From: an uncultured Actinomyces sp.
GTDB taxonomy: Bacteria; Actinomycetota; Actinomycetes; Actinomycetales; Actinomycetaceae
Direction of reading: 5' to 3'
NCBI GenBank assembly: GCA_938014245.1
Contig: CALLSD010000018.1
Coordinates: forward strand, 1 to 64,000
Length of the DNA stretch: 64,000 nt
Position 1 is the first letter of the stretch. Each line of letters starts with the position of its first letter. The notes beneath the pieces were generated by a model, which saw nothing but the letters and a program-made list of their open reading frames with translations, was not told the origin of the DNA and made no database searches. The translations under genes were made by a program, and so were the position numbers. This document shows, one piece after another, positions 15,628-24,636 of this stretch.

Positions 15628-16071
15628 GTGCGCACCTATTCACCTAAGCCGGCGGATGCCGACAAGCAGTGGTACGTCATCGACGCCACTGACGTCGTCC
15701 TCGGCCGCCTTGCGGCTCAAGTTGCCGCTATCCTTCGTGGGAAGCACAAGCCGACGTTTGCCCCTCACCTTGATATGGGCGATTACGTCATCATCATCAA
15801 TGCGGACAAGGTTGCCCTCACCGGTAAGAAGCTTGACCAGAAGATGGCCTACCGCCACTCCGGTCGCCCCGGTGGCCTGAGCGCAACACGTTATCGCGAT
15901 CTCATGGCTGAGCGTCCTGAACGCGCAGTTGAGAAGGCAGTCCGTGGCATGCTTCCTCACACCAGCCTCGGCCGCGCGCAGTTCAAGAAGCTGCACGTCT
16001 ACGCCGGAGCTGAGCACCCGCACATCGGCCAGCAGCCGATTCCCTACGAAATCACCCAGGTCGCCCAGTGA
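15628..16071 (+). CDS. rplM: 50S ribosomal protein L13
   Basis: L13 (147 aa) with DKQWYVIDATDVVLGRLA, GKHKPTFAPHLDMGDYVIIINADKV and the C-terminal YAGAEHPHIGQQP. A TTG at 15613 is in frame, but the GTG at 15628 gives the MRTYSPKP start common in actinobacteria, the usual 147-residue length and a GAAGG Shine-Dalgarno at the right distance. Co-transcribed with rpsI. Confidence 0.96.
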   Translation: MRTYSPKPADADKQWYVIDATDVVLGRLAAQVAAILRGKHKPTFAPHLDMGDYVIIINADKVALTGKKLDQKMAYRHSGRPGGLSATRYRDLMAERPERAVEKAVRGMLPHTSLGRAQFKKLHVYAGAEHPHIGQQPIPYEITQVAQ

Positions 16072-16115
16072 GCGCGTCGCGCTTCTGAGCCCAACGAACT
16101 GCACTGAGGAGAACT

Positions 16116-16607
16116 GTGGCTGAGACCACCGAGATTCTTGAGCTGGATGAGGAAGTTGTCCCCAGCTCCTACACCACAGAGACTGAGTCAGCGCCTGCTG
16201 GTGCTGGTCAGTCCATCACCGCGCCCGGCGCGGGCCTTGGCCGCCGTAAGGAAGCCGTTGCCCGTGTTCGCCTGGTTCCCGGCAGCGGCCAGTGGACCAT
16301 TAACGGACGCACTCTTGAAGATTACTTCCCGAACAAGCTGCACCAGCAGCTCGTGAAGTCCCCCTTCACCCTGCTTGATATCGACGGTCGCTTCGATGTG
16401 ATCGCTCGTATCAATGGCGGCGGCATCTCCGGCCAGGCCGGCGCGCTGCGCCTGGGCATTTCGCGTGCACTGAACGAGATCGATCGTGACGCGAACCGCC
16501 CCGCACTGAAGAAGGCTGGCTTCCTGACCCGCGACGCCCGCGCTGTTGAGCGTAAGAAGGCAGGCCTCAAGAAGGCACGCAAGGCTTCGCAGTTCTCGAA
16601 GCGCTGA
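16116..16607 (+). CDS. rpsI: 30S ribosomal protein S9
   Basis: S9 (163 aa): core GLGRRKEAVARVRLVPGSGQWTINGR and the C-terminal LKKARKASQFSKR tail that reaches the P-site tRNA. The first ~35 residues are an acidic, Thr/Ser-rich extension typical of actinobacterial S9. The start is GTG with GAGGAG upstream. It ends in a strong terminator. Confidence 0.97.
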   Translation: MAETTEILELDEEVVPSSYTTETESAPAGAGQSITAPGAGLGRRKEAVARVRLVPGSGQWTINGRTLEDYFPNKLHQQLVKSPFTLLDIDGRFDVIARINGGGISGQAGALRLGISRALNEIDRDANRPALKKAGFLTRDARAVERKKAGLKKARKASQFSKR

Positions 16608-16623
16608 TCTTCGCCTTTACTTC

Positions 16624-16665
16624 AAGGTGTGGCCCCAATCGGAAGATTGGGGCCACACCTTTTGT
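16624..16665 (+). terminator. Terminator after rpsI
   Basis: Perfect 17-bp stem AAGGTGTGGCCCCAATC / GATTGGGGCCACACCTT with a GGAA loop, followed by TTGTATT. It lies 17 bases after the rpsI stop. Confidence 0.88.
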
Positions 16666-16783
16666 ATTCGGAATGCCTGTTCTCTGCTTGCTTTCCTGCA
16701 ATGTTGCTTGCTGGTCAATCGATTGAGTGAACAGTGAGCAGCTAGAATAGCGGTGGATTAATTTTCGAGCGGGAGGAACCCCG

Positions 16784-18133
16784 ATGACCAGGTTGTTCGG
16801 AACTGACGGCGTACGCGGACTGGCAAATGTTGATTTGACCGCGCCCCTCGCACTGGAACTGGGTGAAGCGGCAGCTCGCCTGACGATTTCGGGACGCCCG
16901 GCCTCGGGACACAAACTAAAAGCCATCATCGGTCGCGATACACGAATCTCCGGCGAATTCCTCGACCACGCGCTGGCGGCGGGCTTGGCAAGTGCCGGAA
17001 TGGACGTTGTCCGCGTTGGTGTCGTCACCACTCCGACCGTTGCTCACCTGACGGCCTCGTCCCCAGTCGATCTGGGCGTCATGATCTCCGCTTCGCACAA
17101 CCCTATGCCCGACAACGGCATCAAGTTCTTCGCGCACGGCGGCTATAAGCTTCCCGACCAAGTTGAAGATCAGATTCAAGAGCTTCTCAACACTTCGTGG
17201 GATCGTCCGACCGGCGCTGCAGTCGGTGAGGTCGAATACGACGATGACTGGGCGGAAAAGTCCTACATTGAGCACCTCATGACCTCGCTGGGAACAGACC
17301 TACACGGCTTACGTATTGCGGTTGACTGCGCAAACGGTGGTGCGTCTTTCCTTGCCCCCGAAGCTTTCCGGCAGGCTGGTGCCGACGCTGTCGTGATCAA
17401 TGCTGCCCCCGATGGCCGGAATATCAATGACAAGGCCGGCTCGACCCATCCCGAGCAGCTTCAGGCGCTGACCGTTGCCTCCGAGGCCGATTTCGGCGTT
17501 GCTTACGATGGCGACGCTGACCGTTGTCTTGCGGTTGACCGCCACGGAAATCTCGTTGATGGTGACAAGATCATGGGCGCCCTGGCTGTGCATATGCGCG
17601 ATGAGGGCCAGCTTGCCAAGGACACTCTGGTTGTTACGGTGATGTCGAATCTCGGCTTGATTCTTGCCATGCAAGAGGCTGGTATTCAGACGGTTCAGAC
17701 CGGAGTTGGTGACCGCTACGTGCTCGAAGCGATGCTCGAGGGCGGCTACTCCTTGGGCGGCGAGCAGTCCGGGCACATCATTGCGAAGAAGTATGCGACC
17801 ACCGGCGACGGTATTCTCTCCTCGCTGCTGTTGGCACGCATGGTGAAGGAATCCGGTCGAGACCTAGCCGACCTCACCAGCTTCATCAAGCGCCTCCCGC
17901 AGACCCTGATCAACGTTGGGGGAGTGGATCGTTCTCGCGCGAATACAGACCCGGTCGTGGCCGAGGCCGTTGCCGCTGCCGAGGCCGTGCTGGGTAATAC
18001 CGGACGCGTGCTGCTGCGCCCCTCCGGCACCGAGCCTTTGGTTCGCGTCATGGTCGAAGCGGCGACGCAGGCGCAAGCTGATGGCGTTGCTTCGCGTTTG
18101 GCTGATGTCGTGAAGGAAAGTCTTTCGCTCTAA
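16784..18133 (+). CDS. glmM: Phosphoglucosamine mutase
   Basis: GlmM (449 aa) converts glucosamine-6-phosphate to glucosamine-1-phosphate for peptidoglycan precursors. Seen are RLFGTDGVRGLAN at the start, the active-site serine S104 in MISASHNPMPDNGIKFF, the metal loop YDGDADRCLAVD, the sugar-binding GGEQSGHII and the phosphate-binding RPSGTEPLVRVMVE. A TAGAAT -10-like hexamer (16743-16748) and GGGAGGA Shine-Dalgarno precede it. It follows rplM-rpsI as in many Gram-positives. Its 3' end overlaps the convergent LacI gene by four bases. Confidence 0.97.
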   Translation: MTRLFGTDGVRGLANVDLTAPLALELGEAAARLTISGRPASGHKLKAIIGRDTRISGEFLDHALAAGLASAGMDVVRVGVVTTPTVAHLTASSPVDLGVMISASHNPMPDNGIKFFAHGGYKLPDQVEDQIQELLNTSWDRPTGAAVGEVEYDDDWAEKSYIEHLMTSLGTDLHGLRIAVDCANGGASFLAPEAFRQAGADAVVINAAPDGRNINDKAGSTHPEQLQALTVASEADFGVAYDGDADRCLAVDRHGNLVDGDKIMGALAVHMRDEGQLAKDTLVVTVMSNLGLILAMQEAGIQTVQTGVGDRYVLEAMLEGGYSLGGEQSGHIIAKKYATTGDGILSSLLLARMVKESGRDLADLTSFIKRLPQTLINVGGVDRSRANTDPVVAEAVAAAEAVLGNTGRVLLRPSGTEPLVRVMVEAATQAQADGVASRLADVVKESLSL

Positions 18134-19152
18134 GGACGAGCGACTGAAGAACGCCACACCGCACGAGTGGGGACGGTGAGCCGCTGAGCTTTCTTTGCTT
18201 TGCGAGGCTTTTCGATCGCTGAAATCATCGCCTCAACGGCGCCCTGCGTCATTTCACGCAGCGGCCACTCGACGGTTGTGAGGCCGAGGGCTTGGCTGCT
18301 CGCGGGTTCTTGATTACCAAATCCCAGGATGGAAAGGTCTTGTGGAACGCGGCGATCGAGATCGGCGGCGGCTTGGAACACACCCGGCGCCTGCGAATCG
18401 TCGGCGACAGCAATCAAGGTGATATCCGGGTTGTCTGAGAGAAGACGCAGGGATGCCTGGTATGCGGTCGAGGCATCCCAATCGGGAAGCGAAAGCAAAG
18501 TGAAACCTGTGCCGAAGGCTGCCTCAAGGGGAAGCTGGCGTGAGTGATTGGTATTCGGTCCCGCAAGAAAAACTGCATGTCCGCATCTTTGCGCGGTCAG
18601 ATGCTCGCTTAGGATTTCTTTCACTCCGGCGCATTCGTCAATACTTACGAGGGCACTGGCCCCTTGAGTGTCTTCCGTATTAATCATCGACATTGCAACG
18701 ATCGGGATGCCAAGGTTTGCCAGAAGCGTCGATGTGAAGCTTTCTGCGGAGGTCGTTTCCCGGATGACCCCTGCTAATTGTGTGTCCCCTAAGACGGAGC
18801 GAATTGTCTGAGCATCTGAGGGGTCATTACTTGATTGGAAGAGTGGAAGAAGCAAGTATCCGCGCTTTTGGATTTCAATCATGGCGGTTGTGAGAACCGT
18901 GTGAACGACGGGAACGAAGGGATTATCCGGGAGTTCAGCCATCAATAGTGCGATGAGTCGTGAACTTCCGCGTCGAAGCGATCGTGCCGCAGCATTGGGG
19001 ATGTAGTTGAGCTCGCGTGCGGCGTCTTGAACGCGCTGGATCGTCGCTGGAGCGATCTTCACTTCTGGTCCGCGGCCATTCAGTACCAAAGAAACCGTCG
19101 AAGGAGCAACTCCTGCTGCTCGGGCCACATCGGCCCGCGTTGCTCGTTCCAT
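18130..19152 (-). CDS. LacI-family transcriptional regulator
   Basis: LacI/GalR regulator (340 aa). The N-terminal helix-turn-helix ATRADVARAAGVAPSTVSLVLNGRG with the LNYIPNAAARSLRRG hinge region is followed by a periplasmic-binding-protein-like effector domain (residues ~65-335). Divergent from the beta-galactosidase gene and presumably a repressor of it and of the neighbouring ABC importer; the inducer is probably a galactose- or fucose-containing sugar (inference). An AGGAG Shine-Dalgarno precedes the ATG. Candidate operators lie in the divergent gap. Confidence 0.93.
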   Translation of the reverse strand: MERATRADVARAAGVAPSTVSLVLNGRGPEVKIAPATIQRVQDAARELNYIPNAAARSLRRGSSRLIALLMAELPDNPFVPVVHTVLTTAMIEIQKRGYLLLPLFQSSNDPSDAQTIRSVLGDTQLAGVIRETTSAESFTSTLLANLGIPIVAMSMINTEDTQGASALVSIDECAGVKEILSEHLTAQRCGHAVFLAGPNTNHSRQLPLEAAFGTGFTLLSLPDWDASTAYQASLRLLSDNPDITLIAVADDSQAPGVFQAAADLDRRVPQDLSILGFGNQEPASSQALGLTTVEWPLREMTQGAVEAMISAIEKPRKAKKAQRLTVPTRAVWRSSVARP

Positions 19153-19186
19153 TCTTCCTACTCCTGATCTGCGATGGAATAAAAGC

Positions 19187-19215
19187 GTGTTAACACAACA
19201 ACTATAACGTGTTAG
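19187..19215. promoter_or_regulatory. Candidate LacI-family operators between regulator and beta-galactosidase
   Basis: Two related elements: the perfect palindrome GTGTTAACAC (19187-19196) and TAACGTGTTAG (19205-19215). The octamer CGTGTTAG in the second recurs upstream of the ABC importer and of the AGE-family isomerase. The position between divergent start codons fits repression of both directions. Confidence 0.55.
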
Positions 19216-19266
19216 TCTTTGTGTACTGCTAGGAGTTTCAATGTTGACTCACCTGAAAGGCTCATC

Positions 19267-22110
19267 ATGAAAATTATGCCCTCATACGCACCTTGTGTGG
19301 GAGCACTTTCTCCTGCTCGCGCGTATCTCACTGATGATCCAGGGCAGATGAGCCTAGACGGCCGCTGGGCATTCACCTATCACCGCGTTGATCCCAATCC
19401 CAGCGCGAATCCCGAAGACGCATGTCCTCCTCCCCACGTATCAAGCGAAGAGACGATCGATGTCCCAAGTCACTGGGTTCTTCGAGGAGATGGACGTTGG
19501 GGTGCCCCCGCCTATACCAACGTTGATTTCCCCTTCCCTGTGGATCCGCCTTTCCCCCCGGAAGATAATCCAGTCGGCGACTATTCGCGGTATTTCACGT
19601 GTCCGGAGTCTTGGCTTTCATCGGGAGGTCAGATTCGCCTGCGCTTCGAGGGCGTTGAATCCCAAGTCGTCGTCTGGGTGAATGGCCAATGGATCGGAAT
19701 GGCCCGCGGTTCACGCCTCGCCCATGAATTCGACATCACCCAGGCACTTGTCCCCGGTGAAAATACAGTTACTCTTCGCGTCCATCAGTTCAGTGCTGGC
19801 TCCTACCTTGAGGACCAGGATCAGTGGTGGCTTCCAGGCGTGTTTCGTTCAGTTTCGCTCCGCTATCTCCCCGCTTTTTCAATCGAAGATCTGTGGATCA
19901 ACACCGATTACGAGGCTGGGCAAGGATTTGCAACCCTTGAGCTAAGAGTGCGGGGAGCGCAAAGTGAAACTCTTGAAGCGAATCTGGACATCGAAGGCCT
20001 CGGGGCATCAACGCTGACGCTCGCGCGAGGGGAGGATGGTCGCTACCGGAGCGAAAACATCGGCCTCGGAACTGTCCAGCCGTGGAGCCCGCAATCCCCG
20101 AAACTTTACGCCGCGCGCGTGCAAGCGGTGGGGGAGGGAGGCCGCCTGACGGAAGAGCGCCACCTGCGCCTCGGCTTCCGAAGGGTCGAAATCGTTGATG
20201 GTGTTCTGCACGCCAATGGGCATCCCCTGACGCTTAATGGTGTCAATCGCCATGAAATTCGCGCCGACGAAGGGCGAGTATTCAGCGAAGAATTCGCGCG
20301 AACCGATCTTGAACTGATGAAATCGATGGGAATCAACGCGATCCGAAGCTCTCATTATCCGCCTCACCCGCACCTTCTTGATCTGGCCGATGAAATTGGA
20401 CTGTGGGTCATGCTCGAGGGAGATATCGAAACCCACGGTTTCGAGGGGGACCGTACCTGGATCGATAACCCCTCCGATGATCCGCGGTGGGAAGCCTCCT
20501 ACCTTGACCGCACCGAACGCGCCTTTGAGCGCGACAAGAATCATGCCAGCATTTTCTGCTGGAGCCTGGGGAACGAATCTGGAACGGGACGTAACTTGGC
20601 AGGGGGCGCGCGTTGGCTCCACGCACGCACCCACGGACGCGGGATCGTCCATTACGAAGGCGACCACGCCATGGAGTACGTCGATATCTACTCGCGGATG
20701 TATCCGACGCTTGAAGAAGTTGCTGCGGTGCTTGATGACACGGATCTACATGCCCCTGTTGCTGTCCCAAGCCATGCAAGTGCGACTGTGGATGACGCTG
20801 CGAAAGAACGTATTCGCAGTGCTCCCTACATCATGTGCGAGTACCTTCATGCGATGGGAACCGGCCCCGGTGGAGCTGCCGCTTATGCCGAGCAAATGAG
20901 CCATCCTCGTCACGCTGGAGGCTTTGTGTGGGAGTGGCGTGACCATGCGCTGTGGCGCACCCTTCCTGATGGGCGTCGTGCTCTTGCCTACGGCGGCGAT
21001 TTCGGAGAGGACGTGCACGACGGAAATTTCGTCTGCGATGGCTTGGTTGATGCGCTTTCACGTCCCTATGCGGGGACCTGGGCATGGATTCGCGCGCTCG
21101 CACCTGATGCGCCGATCCTTCGTGAGCGCTCGCAGAAATCGGGTGGCGAGGCCGAGGAGCGCTTGCGTGCTTTGGCTTCGTCGGCCTCTTCCCTGCTTTC
21201 CTCTGACGAGGTCGAGTGCGGCGCCGTGTTTGATGCTCGTGGGCGCATGGAGTCCGTGGGCGGGCTTCCGATCATGGCAGAGATCAGCGTTTACCGTGCG
21301 CCAACGGACAATGATCGCGGTCGCGGTCCCGTCGACTATTGGGGGATTTCCTCTGATGCTCTGGGTCCACTGGGAACAGGGACCGGGCAATGGGGAGTCT
21401 CCCACGCTCAACGATGGGAAATGGCACGTTTGCATCTCCTGCGCCGAACATGGCATGGAGGCGCCCGTGAGAGCGGAACGCGGGTGCTAATTGAACGCTG
21501 GGCGCCGCCAGCCGCGCAGTTTGGGCTTGAGGCTCGTTGGAGTTTTACTCCCGTAGACGGAAAAGCCGCAGGCGCATCTGCGGGTGCTGCGCTGCCGGGA
21601 AGTTGCCTCGTCGTCAAGGTCGAAATGACTCCCTATGGGCACTGGCCAGAGCGCATCCCTCGCACGGGGGTTCGTCTGTGCATCCCGGGAACGGGGTGGA
21701 CGGCCTCGTGGGTGGGGGAGACAGATATTGCTTATACGGATATGCCCGGCGCTCATCCAGATGGGTTTGGGTGCGCTGAGCTTGAAGATCTATGGGATGT
21801 GGGCGTCAAGCCTCAAGAAGGTGGGCACCGACCGGGACTGAAGGTCCTCGAGCTGCGAGGGGAAGGTCGTGCGCTCACGATCGTTCCTCGAAGTGAGGTG
21901 GGGTGGAGTGCCTCGCCGTGGAATGAGCGAGAGCTTGCCCTGGCGGGTCACTGGGAAGATTTGCCGGATTCGAATCGGACTTTTGTTTGGCTTGATGCCA
22001 TTCAAGATGGTATCGGGACTCGCTCGTGTGGCCCTGATGCGCGCCCCGAATTTGGTGCACGGATGAATCCGCTGACCATCGAATTCATCGTTTGTGTAAC
22101 GGATCTATAA
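19267..22110 (+). CDS. lacZ: Glycoside hydrolase family 2 beta-galactosidase
   Basis: Large GH2 enzyme (947 aa) that hydrolyses terminal beta-galactosides. Domain order: jelly-roll sugar-binding domain (~40-200), immunoglobulin-like domain, TIM barrel (~310-620), and a C-terminal beta-galactosidase small-chain domain with YRAPTDNDRG. The acid/base is Glu437 in WSLGNESG and the nucleophile Glu525 in MCEYLHAMG. There is no signal peptide, so it acts in the cytoplasm on imported sugar. The ATG at 19267 is chosen over an in-frame start 16 codons upstream because an AAAGG precedes it. Divergent from the LacI gene. Confidence 0.93.
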   Translation: MKIMPSYAPCVGALSPARAYLTDDPGQMSLDGRWAFTYHRVDPNPSANPEDACPPPHVSSEETIDVPSHWVLRGDGRWGAPAYTNVDFPFPVDPPFPPEDNPVGDYSRYFTCPESWLSSGGQIRLRFEGVESQVVVWVNGQWIGMARGSRLAHEFDITQALVPGENTVTLRVHQFSAGSYLEDQDQWWLPGVFRSVSLRYLPAFSIEDLWINTDYEAGQGFATLELRVRGAQSETLEANLDIEGLGASTLTLARGEDGRYRSENIGLGTVQPWSPQSPKLYAARVQAVGEGGRLTEERHLRLGFRRVEIVDGVLHANGHPLTLNGVNRHEIRADEGRVFSEEFARTDLELMKSMGINAIRSSHYPPHPHLLDLADEIGLWVMLEGDIETHGFEGDRTWIDNPSDDPRWEASYLDRTERAFERDKNHASIFCWSLGNESGTGRNLAGGARWLHARTHGRGIVHYEGDHAMEYVDIYSRMYPTLEEVAAVLDDTDLHAPVAVPSHASATVDDAAKERIRSAPYIMCEYLHAMGTGPGGAAAYAEQMSHPRHAGGFVWEWRDHALWRTLPDGRRALAYGGDFGEDVHDGNFVCDGLVDALSRPYAGTWAWIRALAPDAPILRERSQKSGGEAEERLRALASSASSLLSSDEVECGAVFDARGRMESVGGLPIMAEISVYRAPTDNDRGRGPVDYWGISSDALGPLGTGTGQWGVSHAQRWEMARLHLLRRTWHGGARESGTRVLIERWAPPAAQFGLEARWSFTPVDGKAAGASAGAALPGSCLVVKVEMTPYGHWPERIPRTGVRLCIPGTGWTASWVGETDIAYTDMPGAHPDGFGCAELEDLWDVGVKPQEGGHRPGLKVLELRGEGRALTIVPRSEVGWSASPWNERELALAGHWEDLPDSNRTFVWLDAIQDGIGTRSCGPDARPEFGARMNPLTIEFIVCVTDL

Positions 22111-22113
22111 CAA

Positions 22114-22142
22114 TTGTCCGCTACGCAACGTAAAGCTAGGTT
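22114..22142 (+). promoter_or_regulatory. Candidate promoter of the sugar ABC importer
   Basis: TTGTCC (22114-22119), 17-base spacer, TAGGTT (22137-22142), about 95 bases upstream of the binding-protein gene. The inverted repeat that follows lies just downstream of the expected start site, a usual place for a repressor site. Confidence 0.45.
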
Positions 22143-22166
22143 CTCAACGGTAGCCTAGGCTTATCA

Positions 22167-22186
22167 ACTAACACGAGATAGTTAGT
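22167..22186. promoter_or_regulatory. Candidate LacI-family operator upstream of the ABC importer
   Basis: Inverted repeat ACTAAC-N8-GTTAGT. Its left arm, read on the minus strand, gives CGTGTTAGT, the same nine bases found at 19208-19216 upstream of the beta-galactosidase. This suggests that one regulator controls both. Confidence 0.5.
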
Positions 22187-22234
22187 GATTCGGTATTCAT
22201 ATCGATCTACGACACGAACCAATGGAGGTTTCGC

Positions 22235-23650
22235 ATGTTGAAGAAAAAGATGGCCGCTGGCGTCGTCGCACTGGCCATGGTGAGCACTCTAGGATTGAGC
22301 GCCTGCTCGAACGGCAGCAGCGACTCTTCCTCAAGTTCTGCAAGCGGTGGATCCGCATCAGGTTCAATCCCCAAGCCCGATGTTTCCTGTGATATTCCCG
22401 CAACGAATCTCGATGATTCGAAGATCGACACCTCGAAGGTCGAAGGCGAAATCACCTTCCAGACCCAGGGCCTCAAGACCGACTTCGGCGACTTCTTCAC
22501 CAAGAAGATCAAGGAATTTGAGGACGCTAACCCCGGTGTCAAAATCAAGTGGACTGATCAGGCAGGCGGCGCCGAATTCGACCAGACCATCACTGCTCAG
22601 GCAACCAACTGCCAGATGGCAGACGTTGTGAACGTTCCTTCCTCCACCATCCTGGCCCTGTCAAAGTCCAACCTCCTCATGGACTTTGACGTGAAGGCTC
22701 CCGGCATTGGCGACAAGTTCGTCAAGACCATTTGGGACTCGACCGAGCTGGGCGCAAACAAGCACCACACCGCACTTCCGTGGTACTTCGGCCCCTACAT
22801 CACCACCTACAACAAGGAAGTTTTCAAGCGCGCAGGCTTGGATGAAAACACCTCTCCCAAGACCATGGAAGAGATGTTCGACTATGCCGCAAAGGTCGGA
22901 GCGGATGGCAAGGGTGACTACGGCATCTACGGCTCCCCGCAGTGGTACATGACCGCCCAGCTGCACGGCATGGGTGTCAACCTCATGAACGCCGACAAGA
23001 CCGAGTTCAACTTTGCTGACAATGAGCAGGCAATCAAGTACGTGACCCGCCTCGCTGAGCTCTACAAGAGCGGTGCAATCCCGAAGGACTCACTGACCGG
23101 CGAACCCGATCCGGGCAAGGCATACGCGGATGGAAACCTGGCATTTGGTACCCCGAACGCCTCCTTCCTTAAGTCCGTCAAGGCAAACAACGCGACCGTC
23201 TACAACAACACCGGTGTCGGCCCCTTCCCGACCAACCCCGGAATCAAGCAGGTTTTCGAAGGCCAGTACATCGGCGTGTCCGTCTCGACCAAGAACGCTC
23301 CTTTGGCAATGAAGTTCGCCGAGTGGATCACCAACGCTGAGAACGAATACGCATGGACCCACGACGGTGGTGCGATCATCTTCCCGGCAGCAACAAGCGC
23401 TCTTGACAAGCTCGTTGCCAACCCGCCGGAGATTGCAAATGATCCGGTCTTCAAGGCCGCTTACGAAGAAGCCGCAAAGGCGGCAAAGGATGCCGAGGCC
23501 TACACCGACGTCTTCTACACCACCGGTGCTGTTCAGGACAGCCTGGTTGAGAATGTGAACAAGGCAATCCGCGGAGAGGTCGACCCCAAGACCGCTCTGA
23601 AGACTGCACAAGATCAGATGAACAAGAAGCTCAAGGCTCTGGGCGAATGA
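22235..23650 (+). CDS. Sugar ABC transporter substrate-binding lipoprotein
   Basis: Family 1 extracellular solute-binding protein (471 aa). A lipoprotein signal peptide with lipobox LSAC puts the modified Cys at residue 24, followed by a Ser/Gly-rich linker and the binding domain (GEITFQTQGLKTDFGDFF onward; a C-terminal hinge with INVTKAIRGEVDPKTALK-like text). It captures oligosaccharide outside the membrane for the two permeases downstream. Neighbouring galactosidase and fucosidase suggest a fucosylated galactoside ligand, which is inference. A GGAGG Shine-Dalgarno precedes the ATG. Confidence 0.92.
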   Translation: MLKKKMAAGVVALAMVSTLGLSACSNGSSDSSSSSASGGSASGSIPKPDVSCDIPATNLDDSKIDTSKVEGEITFQTQGLKTDFGDFFTKKIKEFEDANPGVKIKWTDQAGGAEFDQTITAQATNCQMADVVNVPSSTILALSKSNLLMDFDVKAPGIGDKFVKTIWDSTELGANKHHTALPWYFGPYITTYNKEVFKRAGLDENTSPKTMEEMFDYAAKVGADGKGDYGIYGSPQWYMTAQLHGMGVNLMNADKTEFNFADNEQAIKYVTRLAELYKSGAIPKDSLTGEPDPGKAYADGNLAFGTPNASFLKSVKANNATVYNNTGVGPFPTNPGIKQVFEGQYIGVSVSTKNAPLAMKFAEWITNAENEYAWTHDGGAIIFPAATSALDKLVANPPEIANDPVFKAAYEEAAKAAKDAEAYTDVFYTTGAVQDSLVENVNKAIRGEVDPKTALKTAQDQMNKKLKALGE

Positions 23651-23658
23651 TCTACCCC

Positions 23659-23694
23659 TTGCCGGGGCGAAACATGACGGTTTCGCCCCGGCAA
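23659..23694 (+). terminator. Intercistronic stem-loop after the binding-protein gene
   Basis: Perfect 15-bp stem TTGCCGGGGCGAAAC / GTTTCGCCCCGGCAA with an ATGACG loop, nine bases after the stop and 30 before the permease gene. Without a clean T-run it probably protects the upstream mRNA or partly terminates, keeping the binding protein in excess over the permeases, a common arrangement in sugar ABC operons. Confidence 0.65.
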
Positions 23695-23724
23695 AACCCT
23701 TGAACAGCACCGAAGGACCTGACA

Positions 23725-24636
23725 ATGTCGTCGCGTACAGGACGTGCCCCAAGTCGATCTCTAAATGGGGCCGCGCGTTTCCGCCCGGGATGGATGCCGT
23801 GGATCTGGATTACACTCCCGGTCTTGGCCATTATTACTTTCTACATTTATCCCTTCATTACAACGGTTTTCGTCTCTTTCACAAAAACAAAACCGCTGCG
23901 AAAAATTGGTCCCTTCATCGGGATCGAGAACTACACCTACGTTCTGAACGACGCGGAATTTTGGGCTTCTCTTCGCAACTCGCTGATCTACGCGGTCTGC
24001 GTTGTCCCTTTGATGGTGCTTCTCCCTCTTCTCCTTGCGCTACTAGTCAAGTCCTATGTTCCGGGCATCGGATTCTTCCGCGCGCTCTACTACCTGCCTG
24101 CGGTTTCCTCGCTCGTTGTCATTTCCTTGGCTTGGCGCTACCTGCTCAATGAAAGAGGACCGGTAAATAACCTCTTGACCTCGTGGGGAATGGATACGGT
24201 CCCATTCCTCTCAAACCAATGGCTCATCCTCTTTTGCGCGATGCTCATTACCCTGTGGCAGGGCTTGCCCTACTACATGATTCTCTACTTGTCCGCTCTT
24301 GCGAACGTCGATAAATCCCTCTACGAGGCCGCCGAGCTTGACGGGGCAGGAAGCGTCCGTCGTTTCTTCACCGTCACTGTTCCGGGCGTCAAAGTCATGA
24401 TGTTCTTGGTCGCGACACTCACAACCATTGGCTGCCTCAAGATCTTCACCGAGGTCTACCTCCTTGGTGGAAGTGCCTCCCCGACAAAGACCTTGACCAT
24501 GTACATCCGAGACTGGACCGATCCAACATATGGGTCTTTAGGTAAGGGCGATGCAGCCTCGGTCTGCCTCTTCCTCATCACTTTCGGATTCATCATCGCC
24601 TCCCAGAAACTCCAGAGGAAGGCTGAAGACCAATGA
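23725..24636 (+). CDS. Sugar ABC transporter permease (MalF-like)
   Basis: Inner-membrane permease (303 aa) with about six transmembrane helices: the first near residues 30-50 (WMPWIWITLPVLAIITFYIYPF). The EAA loop that docks the ATPase reads YEAAELDGAGSVRRFFTVTVPGV. The C-terminus is cytoplasmic. It forms a heterodimer with the next permease, whose start overlaps this stop by four bases. Confidence 0.92.
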   Translation: MSSRTGRAPSRSLNGAARFRPGWMPWIWITLPVLAIITFYIYPFITTVFVSFTKTKPLRKIGPFIGIENYTYVLNDAEFWASLRNSLIYAVCVVPLMVLLPLLLALLVKSYVPGIGFFRALYYLPAVSSLVVISLAWRYLLNERGPVNNLLTSWGMDTVPFLSNQWLILFCAMLITLWQGLPYYMILYLSALANVDKSLYEAAELDGAGSVRRFFTVTVPGVKVMMFLVATLTTIGCLKIFTEVYLLGGSASPTKTLTMYIRDWTDPTYGSLGKGDAASVCLFLITFGFIIASQKLQRKAEDQ